A model generated the notes under the pieces. That model saw nothing but the letters and a program-made list of their open reading frames with translations. It searched no databases and was not told where the DNA came from. The position numbers and the translations under genes were made by a program. This document shows positions 1 to 7,904 of a DNA stretch of 53,603 nucleotides, in pieces. The stretch covers positions 1 to 53,603 of the forward strand of contig CAKTPI010000010.1 of assembly GCA_934591635.1 (NCBI GenBank). The letters are read 5' to 3'. Each line of letters starts with the position of its first letter. The stretch's first letter is position 1. This DNA is from an uncultured Oscillospiraceae bacterium (GTDB lineage: Bacteria > Bacillota > Clostridia > Oscillospirales > Oscillospiraceae).

Positions 1-2591
1 GAGCGGTAAGTGGTTTGAATTTCCCGAAGACCGCCGTCCTCATCGAATAGATAGGTGTAAATGCGGATGGGGTCACTGCTGCTTTCCTGGGAGTAGGAAT
101 AGGCAAGGCTGATTTCCCGGTCGCTGATGACGTTGTAATCCTTGGAGATGTAGTAGCTCTCCCGGTTCTCGTTTCCGTAGCTGCGTTCGCACCAGCTCTC
201 AAACATCACCGAGGAGTCTGCGGTTTCCGTGAAGCTGTGCCGGTAGCCGGTGGAGCCATAAATGTCGTATGCTTCCGTTCCGCCGTCCCGCCAGATGACT
301 TCTTGCAGATCCTCTGCGGCAAAATAGTCGGTGGAGTATACCTCGTACATCTCCATGCGGAATCCCTTTTGCTTCAGCGCTTCAATGGCTGCATCCACCC
401 GAGCCAGCGCTTCCTCTGTGCCCTTGCCATGAACGCCGCCGGCAAGGGGAATGGAGAACTCCGCATACTGGATGATATATTCCTCACCCTGATAGAAGCG
501 CTTGCCCATCCGGTAAATACCGGCATCCAGCGTGCCATAGGCATCCGACCAATCCACATTGACAATGGTGGTTCGACCCATAACAGGGATGGTTTCCTCG
601 CCCCAGCTGCCCTCTTTGCTCTGGTCGCCCAGCCGCACCCAGCGGTCAGTCTCCCATTTTTCAATCCAATAGCGGCAGTCGGTGGTAATCTTAGAGACAC
701 CGGTGATGTTGGTGGCAAACCATACCTCGCCGCCCCAGCCACGGAGCAAATCGTCATCCACCCGGAAGAAGATGCCCCAGGGGGAGCGCTGCTGGGCAAT
801 GAAGGAATCCTGCGGCACGTACTGGCTGGGGAGAGAGAGGGAAATCTCCTTGGAATCCAGCCGGATGTGGCTGCGATTGGAGACAGTGCCGTCTTCTGCA
901 AGGGTTTCGTCAATCCGGTCAACGGAAAGGAGATTTCCGTTGGGCTTGAAGCGGAAGGTGTCGGTTCCATGATGGATGTTGCCGCGGCAATCCGCCCATG
1001 CGGAGCAGAAGCTGATTTCCTCCTGGCTGATTTTGGATTTGCCCTCTGGGAACAGGAATTTCCGGTTTTGATTCAACTGGTAATCCTTTGCCCAGGTGGA
1101 GAGCAGATAGGAATCCTTTTCAACCTTCCCATTGGACACTTCAAATTCCCCATAGTAATAAGTAACGCTGCTGTCATCGCCGTTGCACACCAGCTGCTGA
1201 ATGGGGCGGATGTTTCCGGCGGGGCTTTCCTCTGAGAGGAAAACAGAATAGCTGCTTTGGCTGCTCAGTGCGTTCAGCGCATTGGTGCAGCGGGTCAGAG
1301 CGTCTTCCTCGCTGTCGGGCAATTTCTCCCGGTAAATGCGGAAGCCGGTCTGGAAAGTGGCGGATTCCGTGTCGCTGCTGATGGTCATCACGATGCGGTA
1401 GTCACCGGCGGGGAGGGCACCATAGTTCAGCGCCCAGTCAATGTCATAGCCATAGTCGCCAATGCTGTAGTTTCTGCTTTGGGCAAACCCGATTCCCGTC
1501 TTTACCACATTATAGTAAGGGTCAGGGCCTTCCACCGGCTCCCATGATGTGCCGTTCCAGCGCTCCAGACGGGAGTTGTCAATGGCCATGCTCTCGGAGC
1601 CGAGGATAAACCGCTCCTCCACAACACACGCAAAGTAACCGCCGGTGGGGGAGGTGGCATCCATGTACAGCGTGATGCCCCAATCCGGGTTCGGCTCCAG
1701 CGCCGGTGCTTCGGCAAAGCTGAGGCTTTCCGGCTCCTGGTGGCTGCTCTGCTGCAAGACGGTCTGGGGGTCAGAAACTGCCTGAGCGGGATTCGTCAGC
1801 AGGCACAGCGTCACAAAAGCGATGGACAGCACCCCCATCAGGCTCATCCAGAAGGCGGGCTTGCGATAGCTCAATGCAGACTTGATGCGGTACTTGACGC
1901 TGACCTCACCGAATGCCACGGGACAGGCCGCGTAGTACACCCGATTGGTGCTGCATTGCAGCAGGGCAGAGGCATATTGCTTCCGCTCGTCCAGCTCCAT
2001 AAACTGCACCACTCGCTCGTCACAGGCAATCTCAATGTCCTTGCACAGCATCAGATAGGCAACCCACACCAGGGGATTGAACCAGTGCAGTGCCAGCGCA
2101 AGGAAGGCGATGACCTTCATCCAGTGGTCGCCCTTTTCCAGATGGGTGCGCTCGTGGGCAAGAATCTGCGTGCGGGCGGCGGGGCTCATGCCGCTGGGAA
2201 TGTAAATCTTCGGCTTGAAGAAGCCCAGCACAAAAGCGGTATCGATCTTGTCGGATTCATAACCGCCCCGTACCTTGGCGGCACCCTTGACCTGCTTTTG
2301 CAGCCGCAGATAGGCAAGCAGACTGACTGCCACTATCAGTGCGGCAACGCATCCCCATACAATCCATACCAGCTGAGAGGAGATGGCAGGCAGCCGGATG
2401 GAAGTGGGCTGTAGACTAAAGGTACTTTGGACGGAAATGGGCATCAGCAGCCGGATGCCTGCCAGCATCCACAGGAAGCAGATGTACTTGCGGGGCGTTT
2501 TTTTCAGCAGCAGCCGCAGAAGCATGACTGCCAGAATGACGACGCTTCCATGAATGCTTGCAGTGAGAAGATTCTGACAAAACCGGGTCAT
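1..2591 (-). CDS. BlaR1-like M56 membrane metalloprotease receptor (C-terminus runs off the window)
   Basis: Membrane-bound signal receptor of the M56/BlaR1 family; in known members it activates its cytosolic protease domain on ligand binding and relieves repression by BlaI. The 863 visible codons show membrane segments near residues 13-30, 36-52, 75-94 and 248-266, the zinc motif HERTH (146-150) and the downstream ligand region IEIACDE (186-192). The outer part is not a penicillin-binding domain: no SxxK transpeptidase motif is seen. It is instead a duplicated pair of beta-rich modules (about 303-421 and 604-718, sharing DW..xYG.L.AG.YR) each followed by a second module (about 427-600 and 725 on). 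The ATG overlaps the blaI stop by four bases, so the two are translationally coupled. The stop lies outside the window. Family assignment is firm; the ligand is unknown. Confidence 0.9.
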   Translation of the reverse strand, partial: MTRFCQNLLTASIHGSVVILAVMLLRLLLKKTPRKYICFLWMLAGIRLLMPISVQSTFSLQPTSIRLPAISSQLVWIVWGCVAALIVAVSLLAYLRLQKQVKGAAKVRGGYESDKIDTAFVLGFFKPKIYIPSGMSPAARTQILAHERTHLEKGDHWMKVIAFLALALHWFNPLVWVAYLMLCKDIEIACDERVVQFMELDERKQYASALLQCSTNRVYYAACPVAFGEVSVKYRIKSALSYRKPAFWMSLMGVLSIAFVTLCLLTNPAQAVSDPQTVLQQSSHQEPESLSFAEAPALEPNPDWGITLYMDATSPTGGYFACVVEERFILGSESMAIDNSRLERWNGTSWEPVEGPDPYYNVVKTGIGFAQSRNYSIGDYGYDIDWALNYGALPAGDYRIVMTISSDTESATFQTGFRIYREKLPDSEEDALTRCTNALNALSSQSSYSVFLSEESPAGNIRPIQQLVCNGDDSSVTYYYGEFEVSNGKVEKDSYLLSTWAKDYQLNQNRKFLFPEGKSKISQEEISFCSAWADCRGNIHHGTDTFRFKPNGNLLSVDRIDETLAEDGTVSNRSHIRLDSKEISLSLPSQYVPQDSFIAQQRSPWGIFFRVDDDLLRGWGGEVWFATNITGVSKITTDCRYWIEKWETDRWVRLGDQSKEGSWGEETIPVMGRTTIVNVDWSDAYGTLDAGIYRMGKRFYQGEEYIIQYAEFSIPLAGGVHGKGTEEALARVDAAIEALKQKGFRMEMYEVYSTDYFAAEDLQEVIWRDGGTEAYDIYGSTGYRHSFTETADSSVMFESWCERSYGNENRESYYISKDYNVISDREISLAYSYSQESSSDPIRIYTYLFDEDGGLREIQTTYR

Positions 2592-2959
2592 GGTTCTCCC
2601 TCCTCTTGATAGCTGTCGATGAAGTCCTGAAGCTGCTTTACCTCGCTTTTGGTCAGCCGCTTGGTGCGGGAAAAGGCTGCCAGGAACGCAGGCATAGAGC
2701 CTTCAAAGGTATCCTCCATCATTTCGTCCAGTCGGCTTTTTTGGGCATCCTCTTTGGAGATAAGACTGGTGACGGTGGCGTTTTCGTTTTTTACCACGCC
2801 CCGTTCCTCCAGCCGCCGGATGACCGTATAGGTGGTGGCTTTCGACCACCCCAGCTGCTCCTTGCACAGTGCCACCAGCCGGGTGGAATTGACCGGCTCG
2901 TGGTCCCACAGCAGCAGGCAGAAGCGGTATTCACTTTCAAAGATTTTTGGCGCTGCCAT
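2588..2959 (-). CDS. blaI: BlaI/MecI-family transcriptional repressor
   Basis: DNA-binding repressor of the BlaI/MecI/CopY winged-helix family, 123 residues, the usual family length. The N-terminal two thirds read as a winged helix (SKATTYTVIRRLEERGVV near residues 39-56 is the recognition-helix and wing region) and the C-terminal third as the dimerisation helices. It starts at an ATG preceded by GGAGG. It lies 60 bp downstream of the secreted beta-helix gene on the same strand and overlaps the M56 receptor gene by ATGA. In this family the repressor is inactivated through its M56 partner. No BlaI-type site is seen in the 60 bp gap; the likely targets are the twin palindromes upstream of the beta-helix gene. 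Confidence 0.93.
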   Translation of the reverse strand: MAAPKIFESEYRFCLLLWDHEPVNSTRLVALCKEQLGWSKATTYTVIRRLEERGVVKNENATVTSLISKEDAQKSRLDEMMEDTFEGSMPAFLAAFSRTKRLTKSEVKQLQDFIDSYQEEGEP

Positions 2960-3019
2960 GTAATTCCTCCTTTTTACATTTTCATCCGGTGGAAAGCCGG
3001 AGGTGGTTTTAATAAGAGA

Positions 3020-3808
3020 TTAGTCTCCGATGTAGTTGTCTCGCATTGCTTCGCCGTTGATGGTGATTCCGGTGGTGTCGTGGAGCATGAAGGGGGTGCC
3101 GTCAGACCACTGACCCATAAATTCTTCGCCCAAATCCCGGATGGTATTCCCGTTGAAGGTCACGTCCTTGCAGAACATCATGTAAACGCCGCCCCAGCTG
3201 CATTCATAAATGTCGCTGTTGGTCACCTGAACGCCCTTGGTGTTAGCACCCCAAATGCCAACCACGCCGCAGCCATACAGCCCGCAGTTGTTTACCAGCA
3301 CATCCTCGCAGTTATTGAATCCAATCACGCCGCCAACGCAGGAGCCGGGCTCAACGGTGTGGCCGGAGGTGAAGCCCTCCACCATGATGTTGGAGCAGTT
3401 TTCAAAATTGATAACGTGAGCGTACCGGGGGCGGGCGGAAACGGTGTGGGCTTTTACGTCGTCGCCTTCGGCACGGATGGTCAGATTGCTTACATTCTGA
3501 ATGGTCAGCTGAACGCCGTCAAATACTTCCTCCCAGCGGTAGTAGGTGCCGTTTTTGGTTTCGTAGCCGGTGGCGGTGCTCAGGTCGTAAAATTCGGCAT
3601 CCAGAATGATTTCGGTATCCGGTGCCAGCGCATTCAGAAATTCGTCCACGGTGGCAACATGAACCTGGGTTTGTTCACCGGTGCTTACCGATACATATTC
3701 TACCGGCTCGGTGGGGGCTGCTTCCTCTGCACAGGCTGCGGGGAGAATACCAAGGAACAATGTAAGCGCCAGAGAAAAAACGAGGGCTGCAATAATTGTC
3801 TGTTTCAT
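3020..3808 (-). CDS. Secreted right-handed beta-helix repeat protein
   Basis: Exported protein of 262 residues with a signal peptide (positive MKQ, hydrophobic stretch 5-23, likely cleavage after ACA near residue 27). The rest has the short repeating rungs of a parallel beta-helix (pectin-lyase-like fold), with Asn/Gly/Val ladders such as VNNCGLYGCGVVGIWG and VQVTNSDIYECSWGGVYM. Such proteins bind or cleave polysaccharides, but no lyase catalytic set can be assigned here, so enzyme activity is unproven. It may be only a binding or structural protein. It is the first gene after a strong promoter with two operators and precedes blaI-blaR1 in the same direction, which suggests it is regulated by that pair. 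Confidence 0.82.
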   Translation of the reverse strand: MKQTIIAALVFSLALTLFLGILPAACAEEAAPTEPVEYVSVSTGEQTQVHVATVDEFLNALAPDTEIILDAEFYDLSTATGYETKNGTYYRWEEVFDGVQLTIQNVSNLTIRAEGDDVKAHTVSARPRYAHVINFENCSNIMVEGFTSGHTVEPGSCVGGVIGFNNCEDVLVNNCGLYGCGVVGIWGANTKGVQVTNSDIYECSWGGVYMMFCKDVTFNGNTIRDLGEEFMGQWSDGTPFMLHDTTGITINGEAMRDNYIGD

Positions 3809-3836
3809 GGGAAATGTCTCCTTTTGTTTTTAGATT

Positions 3837-3881
3837 GGTTTAACGTGCTAAACCTTGTGATTGAAGTTTAACACGTTAAAC
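3837..3881. promoter_or_regulatory. Twin palindromic operators
   Basis: Two related palindromes lie 28 bp apart centre to centre: GGTTTAACGTGCTAAACC (3837-3854) and GTTTAACACGTTAAAC (3866-3881, perfect 7 bp arms around 2 bp). The second overlaps the -10 element and the first lies just past the predicted transcription start. The geometry (5-7 bp half-sites around two central bases) resembles BlaI-family operators, and the adjacent BlaI is the obvious candidate. A LacI-type regulator cannot be excluded. Confidence 0.7.
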
Positions 3882-3893
3882 CTAATCTGTCAA
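3865..3893 (-). promoter_or_regulatory. Sigma-A promoter of the beta-helix/blaI/blaR1 unit
   Basis: On the minus strand TTGACA (3893-3888), a 17 bp spacer and TAAACT (3870-3865). The expected start of transcription is near 3858, about 50 bp before the beta-helix ATG. Both operators fall inside or just after this promoter, the classic position for repression. Confidence 0.75.
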
Positions 3894-3979
3894 TATAGAT
3901 TAAGAAATCTTAATAATTAAGATGAAACATCTCAAAACGGCGCAAAGCCGAGGTGGTGCGCCACGAAATACGGACGACA

Positions 3980-4033
3980 CCCTTTCAGCCAGTCGATTCA
4001 GGCTGCCAGTTCTCCCGAAGGGAGAGCCAAGGG
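3980..4033. repeat. Intergenic folded element resembling a dispersed clostridial repeat
   Basis: The segment can fold as a three-way junction: outer stem CCCTT (3980-3984) with AAGGG (4029-4033), inner hairpin CAGCC/GGCTG (3986-3990/4001-4005) and inner hairpin TCTCCC/GGGAGA (4011-4016/4020-4025). The wording (CCCTTTCAG..., TCTCCC-GGGAGA-GCCAAGGG) resembles abundant intergenic repeats I associate with Oscillospiraceae genomes. Only one copy is seen here. The rest of the 3894-4105 gap shows nothing else I can name. Confidence 0.4.
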
Positions 4034-4105
4034 CGCTTCACGCCGCACGGATTTGTTGACTTTCCAATTTGAAAACAGCATGGATTGCGGATATTCTAAA
4101 TCAAA

Positions 4106-4642
4106 TCAGCATGAAACATCCCGATACATCTCAATATCCGCCTTTCCTTCCTGACTGGTTCCGTTGTAGGTCTCAGTGTCAAGCCCACCAATGCGGAAGC
4201 CCACCTTCAAGTAAAACAGGCAGGCGCTCAGATTGTTGTCCTGCACGGTGAGGGAAACACCCTGCATATCCTTTTCCTTTGCAATTTCCATACACTTTTC
4301 AATCAGCATTTTCCCAACACCCAGTTTTCGGCAGGGGGCGGATACCTTCAGATCAGAGAGGTACAGATACTTGAAAAAGCTCTTTTCCAAAATGGCCAGT
4401 CCGATGCAGACGCCATCCTGATAAGCACCGATGAAGGAGGTGCTTGCAGCCATTTCATCATAGTTATAGGGTTCATCCGGAAAGGTCATTTCGCTGCACT
4501 GCTCTGGGGGAAACTTCTGAATGGAATAGCCCCATTTTTCATCTATGTAGTCGGGGATCATCCGCCCATATAGGGGAAACGGATCGTTTTTCAGAAGAAT
4601 GTCCGCTTTGTGGGCAGCATCGATCAGCTTAATTTCAACCAT
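4106..4642 (-). CDS. GNAT N-acetyltransferase, streptothricin acetyltransferase (SatA)-like
   Basis: Cytosolic acetyl-CoA-dependent N-acetyltransferase of 178 residues. The acetyl-CoA loop is seen as CRKLGVGKMLIEK (Q/RxxGxG/A type), followed by LTVQDNNLSACLFYLKVGF and the closing GGLDTETYNGT. That C-terminal wording is close to streptothricin acetyltransferases of Bacillus, so acetylation of a streptothricin-like amine or a lysine is plausible. The substrate is inferred from similarity only. It is transcribed alone, divergently from the next lipoprotein gene, from its own promoter. The start is an ATG with an upstream GGAGC-type ribosome site. Confidence 0.8.
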   Translation of the reverse strand: MVEIKLIDAAHKADILLKNDPFPLYGRMIPDYIDEKWGYSIQKFPPEQCSEMTFPDEPYNYDEMAASTSFIGAYQDGVCIGLAILEKSFFKYLYLSDLKVSAPCRKLGVGKMLIEKCMEIAKEKDMQGVSLTVQDNNLSACLFYLKVGFRIGGLDTETYNGTSQEGKADIEMYRDVSC

Positions 4643-4665
4643 ATGATTGCTCCTTTCTTGCTTTT

Positions 4666-4693
4666 ATTATATCATGAAGTGTTTATTATGCAA
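4666..4693 (-). promoter_or_regulatory. Promoter of the SatA-like gene
   Basis: Minus strand: TTGCAT (4693-4688), 16 bp spacer, TATAAT (4671-4666). It lies about 25 bp before the ATG, leaving a short leader with the ribosome site. Confidence 0.5.
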
Positions 4694-4716
4694 TCCTTAA
4701 TATTTCCTTAGCAACA

Positions 4717-4745
4717 TTGACTTTTAAGGGCGGGATGGATATAAT
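4717..4745 (+). promoter_or_regulatory. Promoter of the lipoprotein gene
   Basis: TTGACT (4717-4722), 17 bp spacer, TATAAT (4740-4745), a near-consensus sigma-A promoter reading toward the lipoprotein gene. Confidence 0.7.
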
Positions 4746-4809
4746 TGCCTGGCAAATTGAAAAACAATATTACAAAACGATGTAATACAAATATGAAGGA
4801 GTTATGAAC

Positions 4810-5529
4810 ATGAAAGGCATACCCAAGGAGGCTATGTTGAGTGCGGCCCTGCTGGCCATCTCCTTAACGGCCTGCCAATCTAGGCAGGATACAGTCATTG
4901 CTGCTACGGAACCGATCGTAGAGGAGATTCAGGAAACACAGTCAACAGAAGCAGCAACGATTCCCACCCGGTTCTGGGATGATGTGGTGGAGTTGGAGAA
5001 TGGGGCAGGAGAGAGCACCACAGTTTATCTGCTTCAGGACGGACGGTACCTGGATCGAGCAGATCGCTTCTTTACCTTTGACGGAATTGAAACATGGACG
5101 GGGGCGGATGGTACCCAATGGAAACGGAAGGCAGATTCCACCCTTGCGACCACCAATGTATATGCGGAATTTGCCATCGACCGTCTTCTGGCCCAAAGGC
5201 CGGATCACCTGTTTTTCAGCGATGCGGCGGATAGCTCTACAGCCAGCAAGATTGTGCTGACCTTTGATACCACCGTTACTAATTTCTGCTTTTTGAAGCT
5301 GAACGATGCACAGGTGGATGAGAACGGGAATTTCACCTGCACGGATATGCAGGAGCTTTACACCCAGGACGTCATCACCGAAAATGACCTGATGGTTGTG
5401 GAAACAGATCTGGGGGAAGTAATCCCTACCAAGGGCATTCGATTTAACGATGCAAGCGGAAACAGGCAGTTTTATTATCTGACCGTCAGTGGGAAGGACA
5501 ATGTCCCCCTGCTTGTTCCGTTCGGTTGA
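4810..5529 (+). CDS. Lipoprotein of unknown function
   Basis: Surface lipoprotein of 239 residues. The signal peptide ends in the lipobox LTAC, so Cys near residue 20 would be lipidated. A Glu/Thr-rich linker follows, then a folded domain that I do not recognise. I place the start at 4810 rather than the ATG at 4804, because AAGGAG (4796-4801) is 8 bases from the former and only 2 from the latter. The gene is monocistronic: it has its own near-consensus promoter, and acp downstream has another. No catalytic motif is evident; binding or sensing is as likely as enzymatic activity. Confidence 0.75.
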   Translation: MKGIPKEAMLSAALLAISLTACQSRQDTVIAATEPIVEEIQETQSTEAATIPTRFWDDVVELENGAGESTTVYLLQDGRYLDRADRFFTFDGIETWTGADGTQWKRKADSTLATTNVYAEFAIDRLLAQRPDHLFFSDAADSSTASKIVLTFDTTVTNFCFLKLNDAQVDENGNFTCTDMQELYTQDVITENDLMVVETDLGEVIPTKGIRFNDASGNRQFYYLTVSGKDNVPLLVPFG

Positions 5530-5618
5530 TTTTGCAATTTCTGGAGGGGGTATATTTTGAAATTATCGAGATCAAACGACGTAATCGCCATTTTATCTGC
5601 GGAGACGAAAATCAGGCA

Positions 5619-5652
5619 TTGACAAATCCGGTAAGCTGTAATAGAATATTAC
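5619..5652 (+). promoter_or_regulatory. Promoter of acp with a palindrome over the -10
   Basis: TTGACA (5619-5624), 17 bp spacer, TAGAAT (5642-5647). The -10 sits inside the palindrome GTAATAGAATATTAC (5638-5652; 6 bp arms, 3 bp centre). Nearly the same 15-mer occurs at 10214-10228 upstream of copA. Confidence 0.7.
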
Positions 5653-5691
5653 GGAAATGTTCTACACAGAATATTTGGAGGGACAGATAGA

Positions 5692-5913
5692 ATGTACGAA
5701 AAACTTGTGAAGTACGCTGCCAAGCAGCTGGAAATCGATGCTTCCGAAATCACCCCCGACAGCACTTTTGAGAGCCTGGGCATTGATTCTCTGGATATCG
5801 TAGAGATGATTATGGATCTGGAAAGTGAGCTGGGTATTGAGCTGGATATGGAGGATCAGAAGATTACCACCTTCCAGGAGTTGGCTGATTTCGTAGAGTC
5901 CAAGCTGAACTAA
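5692..5913 (+). CDS. acpP: Acyl carrier protein
   Basis: Small acidic carrier protein of 73 residues that holds acyl chains on a 4'-phosphopantetheine arm during fatty-acid synthesis. The attachment site is GIDSLD with the modified Ser near residue 33, and the acidic helix DIVEMIMDLESELGI follows it. Length and sequence are typical of a free-standing ACP. It has a strong promoter and a GGAGGG ribosome site. No fab genes are nearby, so it is an orphan here; it could be the housekeeping ACP or a second one for another acyl pathway. Confidence 0.93.
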   Translation: MYEKLVKYAAKQLEIDASEITPDSTFESLGIDSLDIVEMIMDLESELGIELDMEDQKITTFQELADFVESKLN

Positions 5914-5947
5914 AACAGAATATTTTCCTTGTTAGAGTTACCGGCTT

Positions 5948-6230
5948 ATAACAAGGTCGCACTAGTCGGGGAGTTAGCGGTGCCCTGTACCTGCAATCCG
6001 CTACAGCAGGGATGAATTCCCACACCCGGCCAGGTGAAATGTGCCATCCGTACCGTGTAAGAGGTGTTGAGAGATCGGTCTTGCGCAATGGGATCCCGTG
6101 AACCATGTCAGGTGGGGAACCAAGCAGCATTAAGCGGATCTTCTCGTGTGCCGCGGGATTGCCGATTTTGAGCTTTCTGCACGGCGCTGGGTATGTTGCC
6201 TGTTCAAATGTGGGTGTGCGATCTTGTTAT
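5948..6230 (+). ncRNA. ffs: Signal recognition particle RNA, long Bacillus type with Alu domain
   Basis: RNA core of the signal recognition particle, which delivers nascent membrane and secreted proteins to the translocon. The 5' and 3' ends pair perfectly (ATAACAAG 5948-5955 with CTTGTTAT 6223-6230), giving about 283 nt. The Alu part shows GGGGAGTTAGCGGTGCCCTG and CCTGCAATCCGCT, close to the B. subtilis RNA. The S-domain tip shows ATGTCAGG, GGGGAACCAAGCAGCA and TGCGCAATGGGA, the Ffh-binding helix 8 region. Its position just upstream of dnaX is conserved in Firmicutes. The exact transcript ends are inferred from the closing helix. Confidence 0.93.
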
Positions 6231-6268
6231 GAGCCGGTATGTCTGTTGATAAGAGAGGGGGAGGCAGA

Positions 6269-7879
6269 ATGGAAGCTTATCAGGCACTGTATCGGAAATA
6301 CCGTCCGCAGACCTTTGATGACGTGTCCGGTCAGATGGCGGTTACCCAAACCCTAAAGACCCAGCTGATGACAGGAAAAATGAGCCATGCCTACCTCTTT
6401 ACCGGCTCCAGAGGCACAGGTAAGACCTCCTGTGCCAAAATTCTGGCCAAGGCAGTCAACTGCGAAAATCCGGATAATGGCAACCCTTGCAATCGCTGTG
6501 CTGCCTGTAAGTCTATTGATGACGGCACCTGCATGGATGTGCTGGAAATTGATGCGGCTTCTAATAACGGCGTAGATAATATTCGTGATCTGCGGGACGA
6601 TGCGATCTATACCCCATCTCAGGTGAAAAAGAGAGTGTATATTATCGACGAGGTGCATATGCTCTCCCTTTCCGCGTTTAATGCGCTGCTGAAAATTATT
6701 GAAGAGCCGCCGGAGCATCTGCTGTTTATCCTGGCGACCACGGAGCTTCACAAGGTTCCGGCTACCATCCTTTCCAGATGCCAGCGCTTTTCCTTCCGCC
6801 GCATCAGCCAGGAGGATATCGCCGCAAGACTCCAATACGTGGCCTATCAGGAAAACATAGACCTGGATGAATCCGCTGCCCGCGTGATTGCCCGCCTTGC
6901 GGATGGCGGCATGCGGGATGGCCTGAGCTTGCTTGACCAGTGCGCGTCAGCCACCGTTGGGGAACTGACTGCTGAAGGCGTGTATACCTGCCTGGGAATT
7001 GCAGGGGAACGCAAATGCGGAGAGCTTTTGGGCTATATTGCGGCACATAAGACAAAGGAGGCTTTGGAGCTTTTTAATACCCTCTATACAGAGGGAAAGG
7101 ATCTGGGAGCGATGCTGGACGAGCTGGCCTGCTTGATTCGGGATTTGTTGGTGCTCAAGACGGCACCTGGATCCGGAATCACCATGCTGTCCGGGGTTGC
7201 TTCTGATGAAGAGACCAAAAGTCTTTCCGGGAAGCTTTCTGGCGGAGAGTTGGTGCGGATGATGGGCCTTGTGCAGCAAACCCTTGCCGATTTCTCCCGC
7301 AGCGAGAGCCGCCGGATGGATGCGGAGTTGTGCCTTTTGGAAATGGCGCAGCCAGAGCTGAGTTTGGACGCAAAGTCCATGAATGCGCGGCTGACACGGC
7401 TGGAGGATCAGATAAAGAGCGGCAGCCTTTTGATGGCTGCTGGGCAGATACCGGTACCGCCGCCGGCCAGTGTGCCGGTATCGCCCCAGACTGTTGTGCA
7501 GGAAGCACCAGCAGAGCAGCAGGAGACCATTCCGGACGATCCGGTTCCGGTCGGCTTTTGGGCCGAGGTGGTAGCGGGTGTCCGTCAGGAATTAAAGCCG
7601 CCGATTTCCGGCTTCTTCGTTGCGGCAGAAAATGCACCGCTGCAAGGTGTTATGCGGGGAGGCATATTGGAGCTTCGCTGCAAGAATACGTTTACAGCGG
7701 ATATGATCGGCAAACCGGAAATATTAGAGGTCGTTGCCCGCAAGGCAACTGTGCAGTTAGGCCGGCCGGTCAAGGTTGTAACAGTAGACATGTCGGCAAA
7801 GCCATCGGGCAACGCGCGGCTGGATAGCCTGCTTCAATTTGGCAGGCAGCACAGTGATATTGTAAATATGAAAGAATAA
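6269..7879 (+). CDS. dnaX: DNA polymerase III subunit gamma/tau
   Basis: Clamp-loader ATPase subunit that loads the sliding clamp at replication forks. It is 536 residues long with Walker A GSRGTGKT near residues 46-53, a zinc-binding Cys cluster (CNRCAAC within it), Walker B/DExx IIDEVHML and sensor motif ILATTELHKVP. The C-terminal third is the tau-type extension. I start at ATG 6269, 5 bases after GGGGGAGG; the in-frame ATG at 6239 has no ribosome site and abuts the SRP RNA. No obvious A-rich slippery heptamer for a gamma product was seen. It forms an operon with ybaB and recR. Confidence 0.96.
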   Translation: MEAYQALYRKYRPQTFDDVSGQMAVTQTLKTQLMTGKMSHAYLFTGSRGTGKTSCAKILAKAVNCENPDNGNPCNRCAACKSIDDGTCMDVLEIDAASNNGVDNIRDLRDDAIYTPSQVKKRVYIIDEVHMLSLSAFNALLKIIEEPPEHLLFILATTELHKVPATILSRCQRFSFRRISQEDIAARLQYVAYQENIDLDESAARVIARLADGGMRDGLSLLDQCASATVGELTAEGVYTCLGIAGERKCGELLGYIAAHKTKEALELFNTLYTEGKDLGAMLDELACLIRDLLVLKTAPGSGITMLSGVASDEETKSLSGKLSGGELVRMMGLVQQTLADFSRSESRRMDAELCLLEMAQPELSLDAKSMNARLTRLEDQIKSGSLLMAAGQIPVPPPASVPVSPQTVVQEAPAEQQETIPDDPVPVGFWAEVVAGVRQELKPPISGFFVAAENAPLQGVMRGGILELRCKNTFTADMIGKPEILEVVARKATVQLGRPVKVVTVDMSAKPSGNARLDSLLQFGRQHSDIVNMKE

Positions 7880-7904
7880 ACAAATTAAAATAGGAGAATT
7901 GATC

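Noticed and set aside
237..1235. Plus-strand frames within 237-2414
   Set aside because: They are antisense to the M56 receptor frame, which has clear family motifs on the minus strand.
6620..6640. A-rich run in dnaX as a programmed frameshift site
   Set aside because: The run GAAAAAGAG lacks the A-AAA-AAG heptamer and is inside the ATPase domain, where a gamma product would not end.
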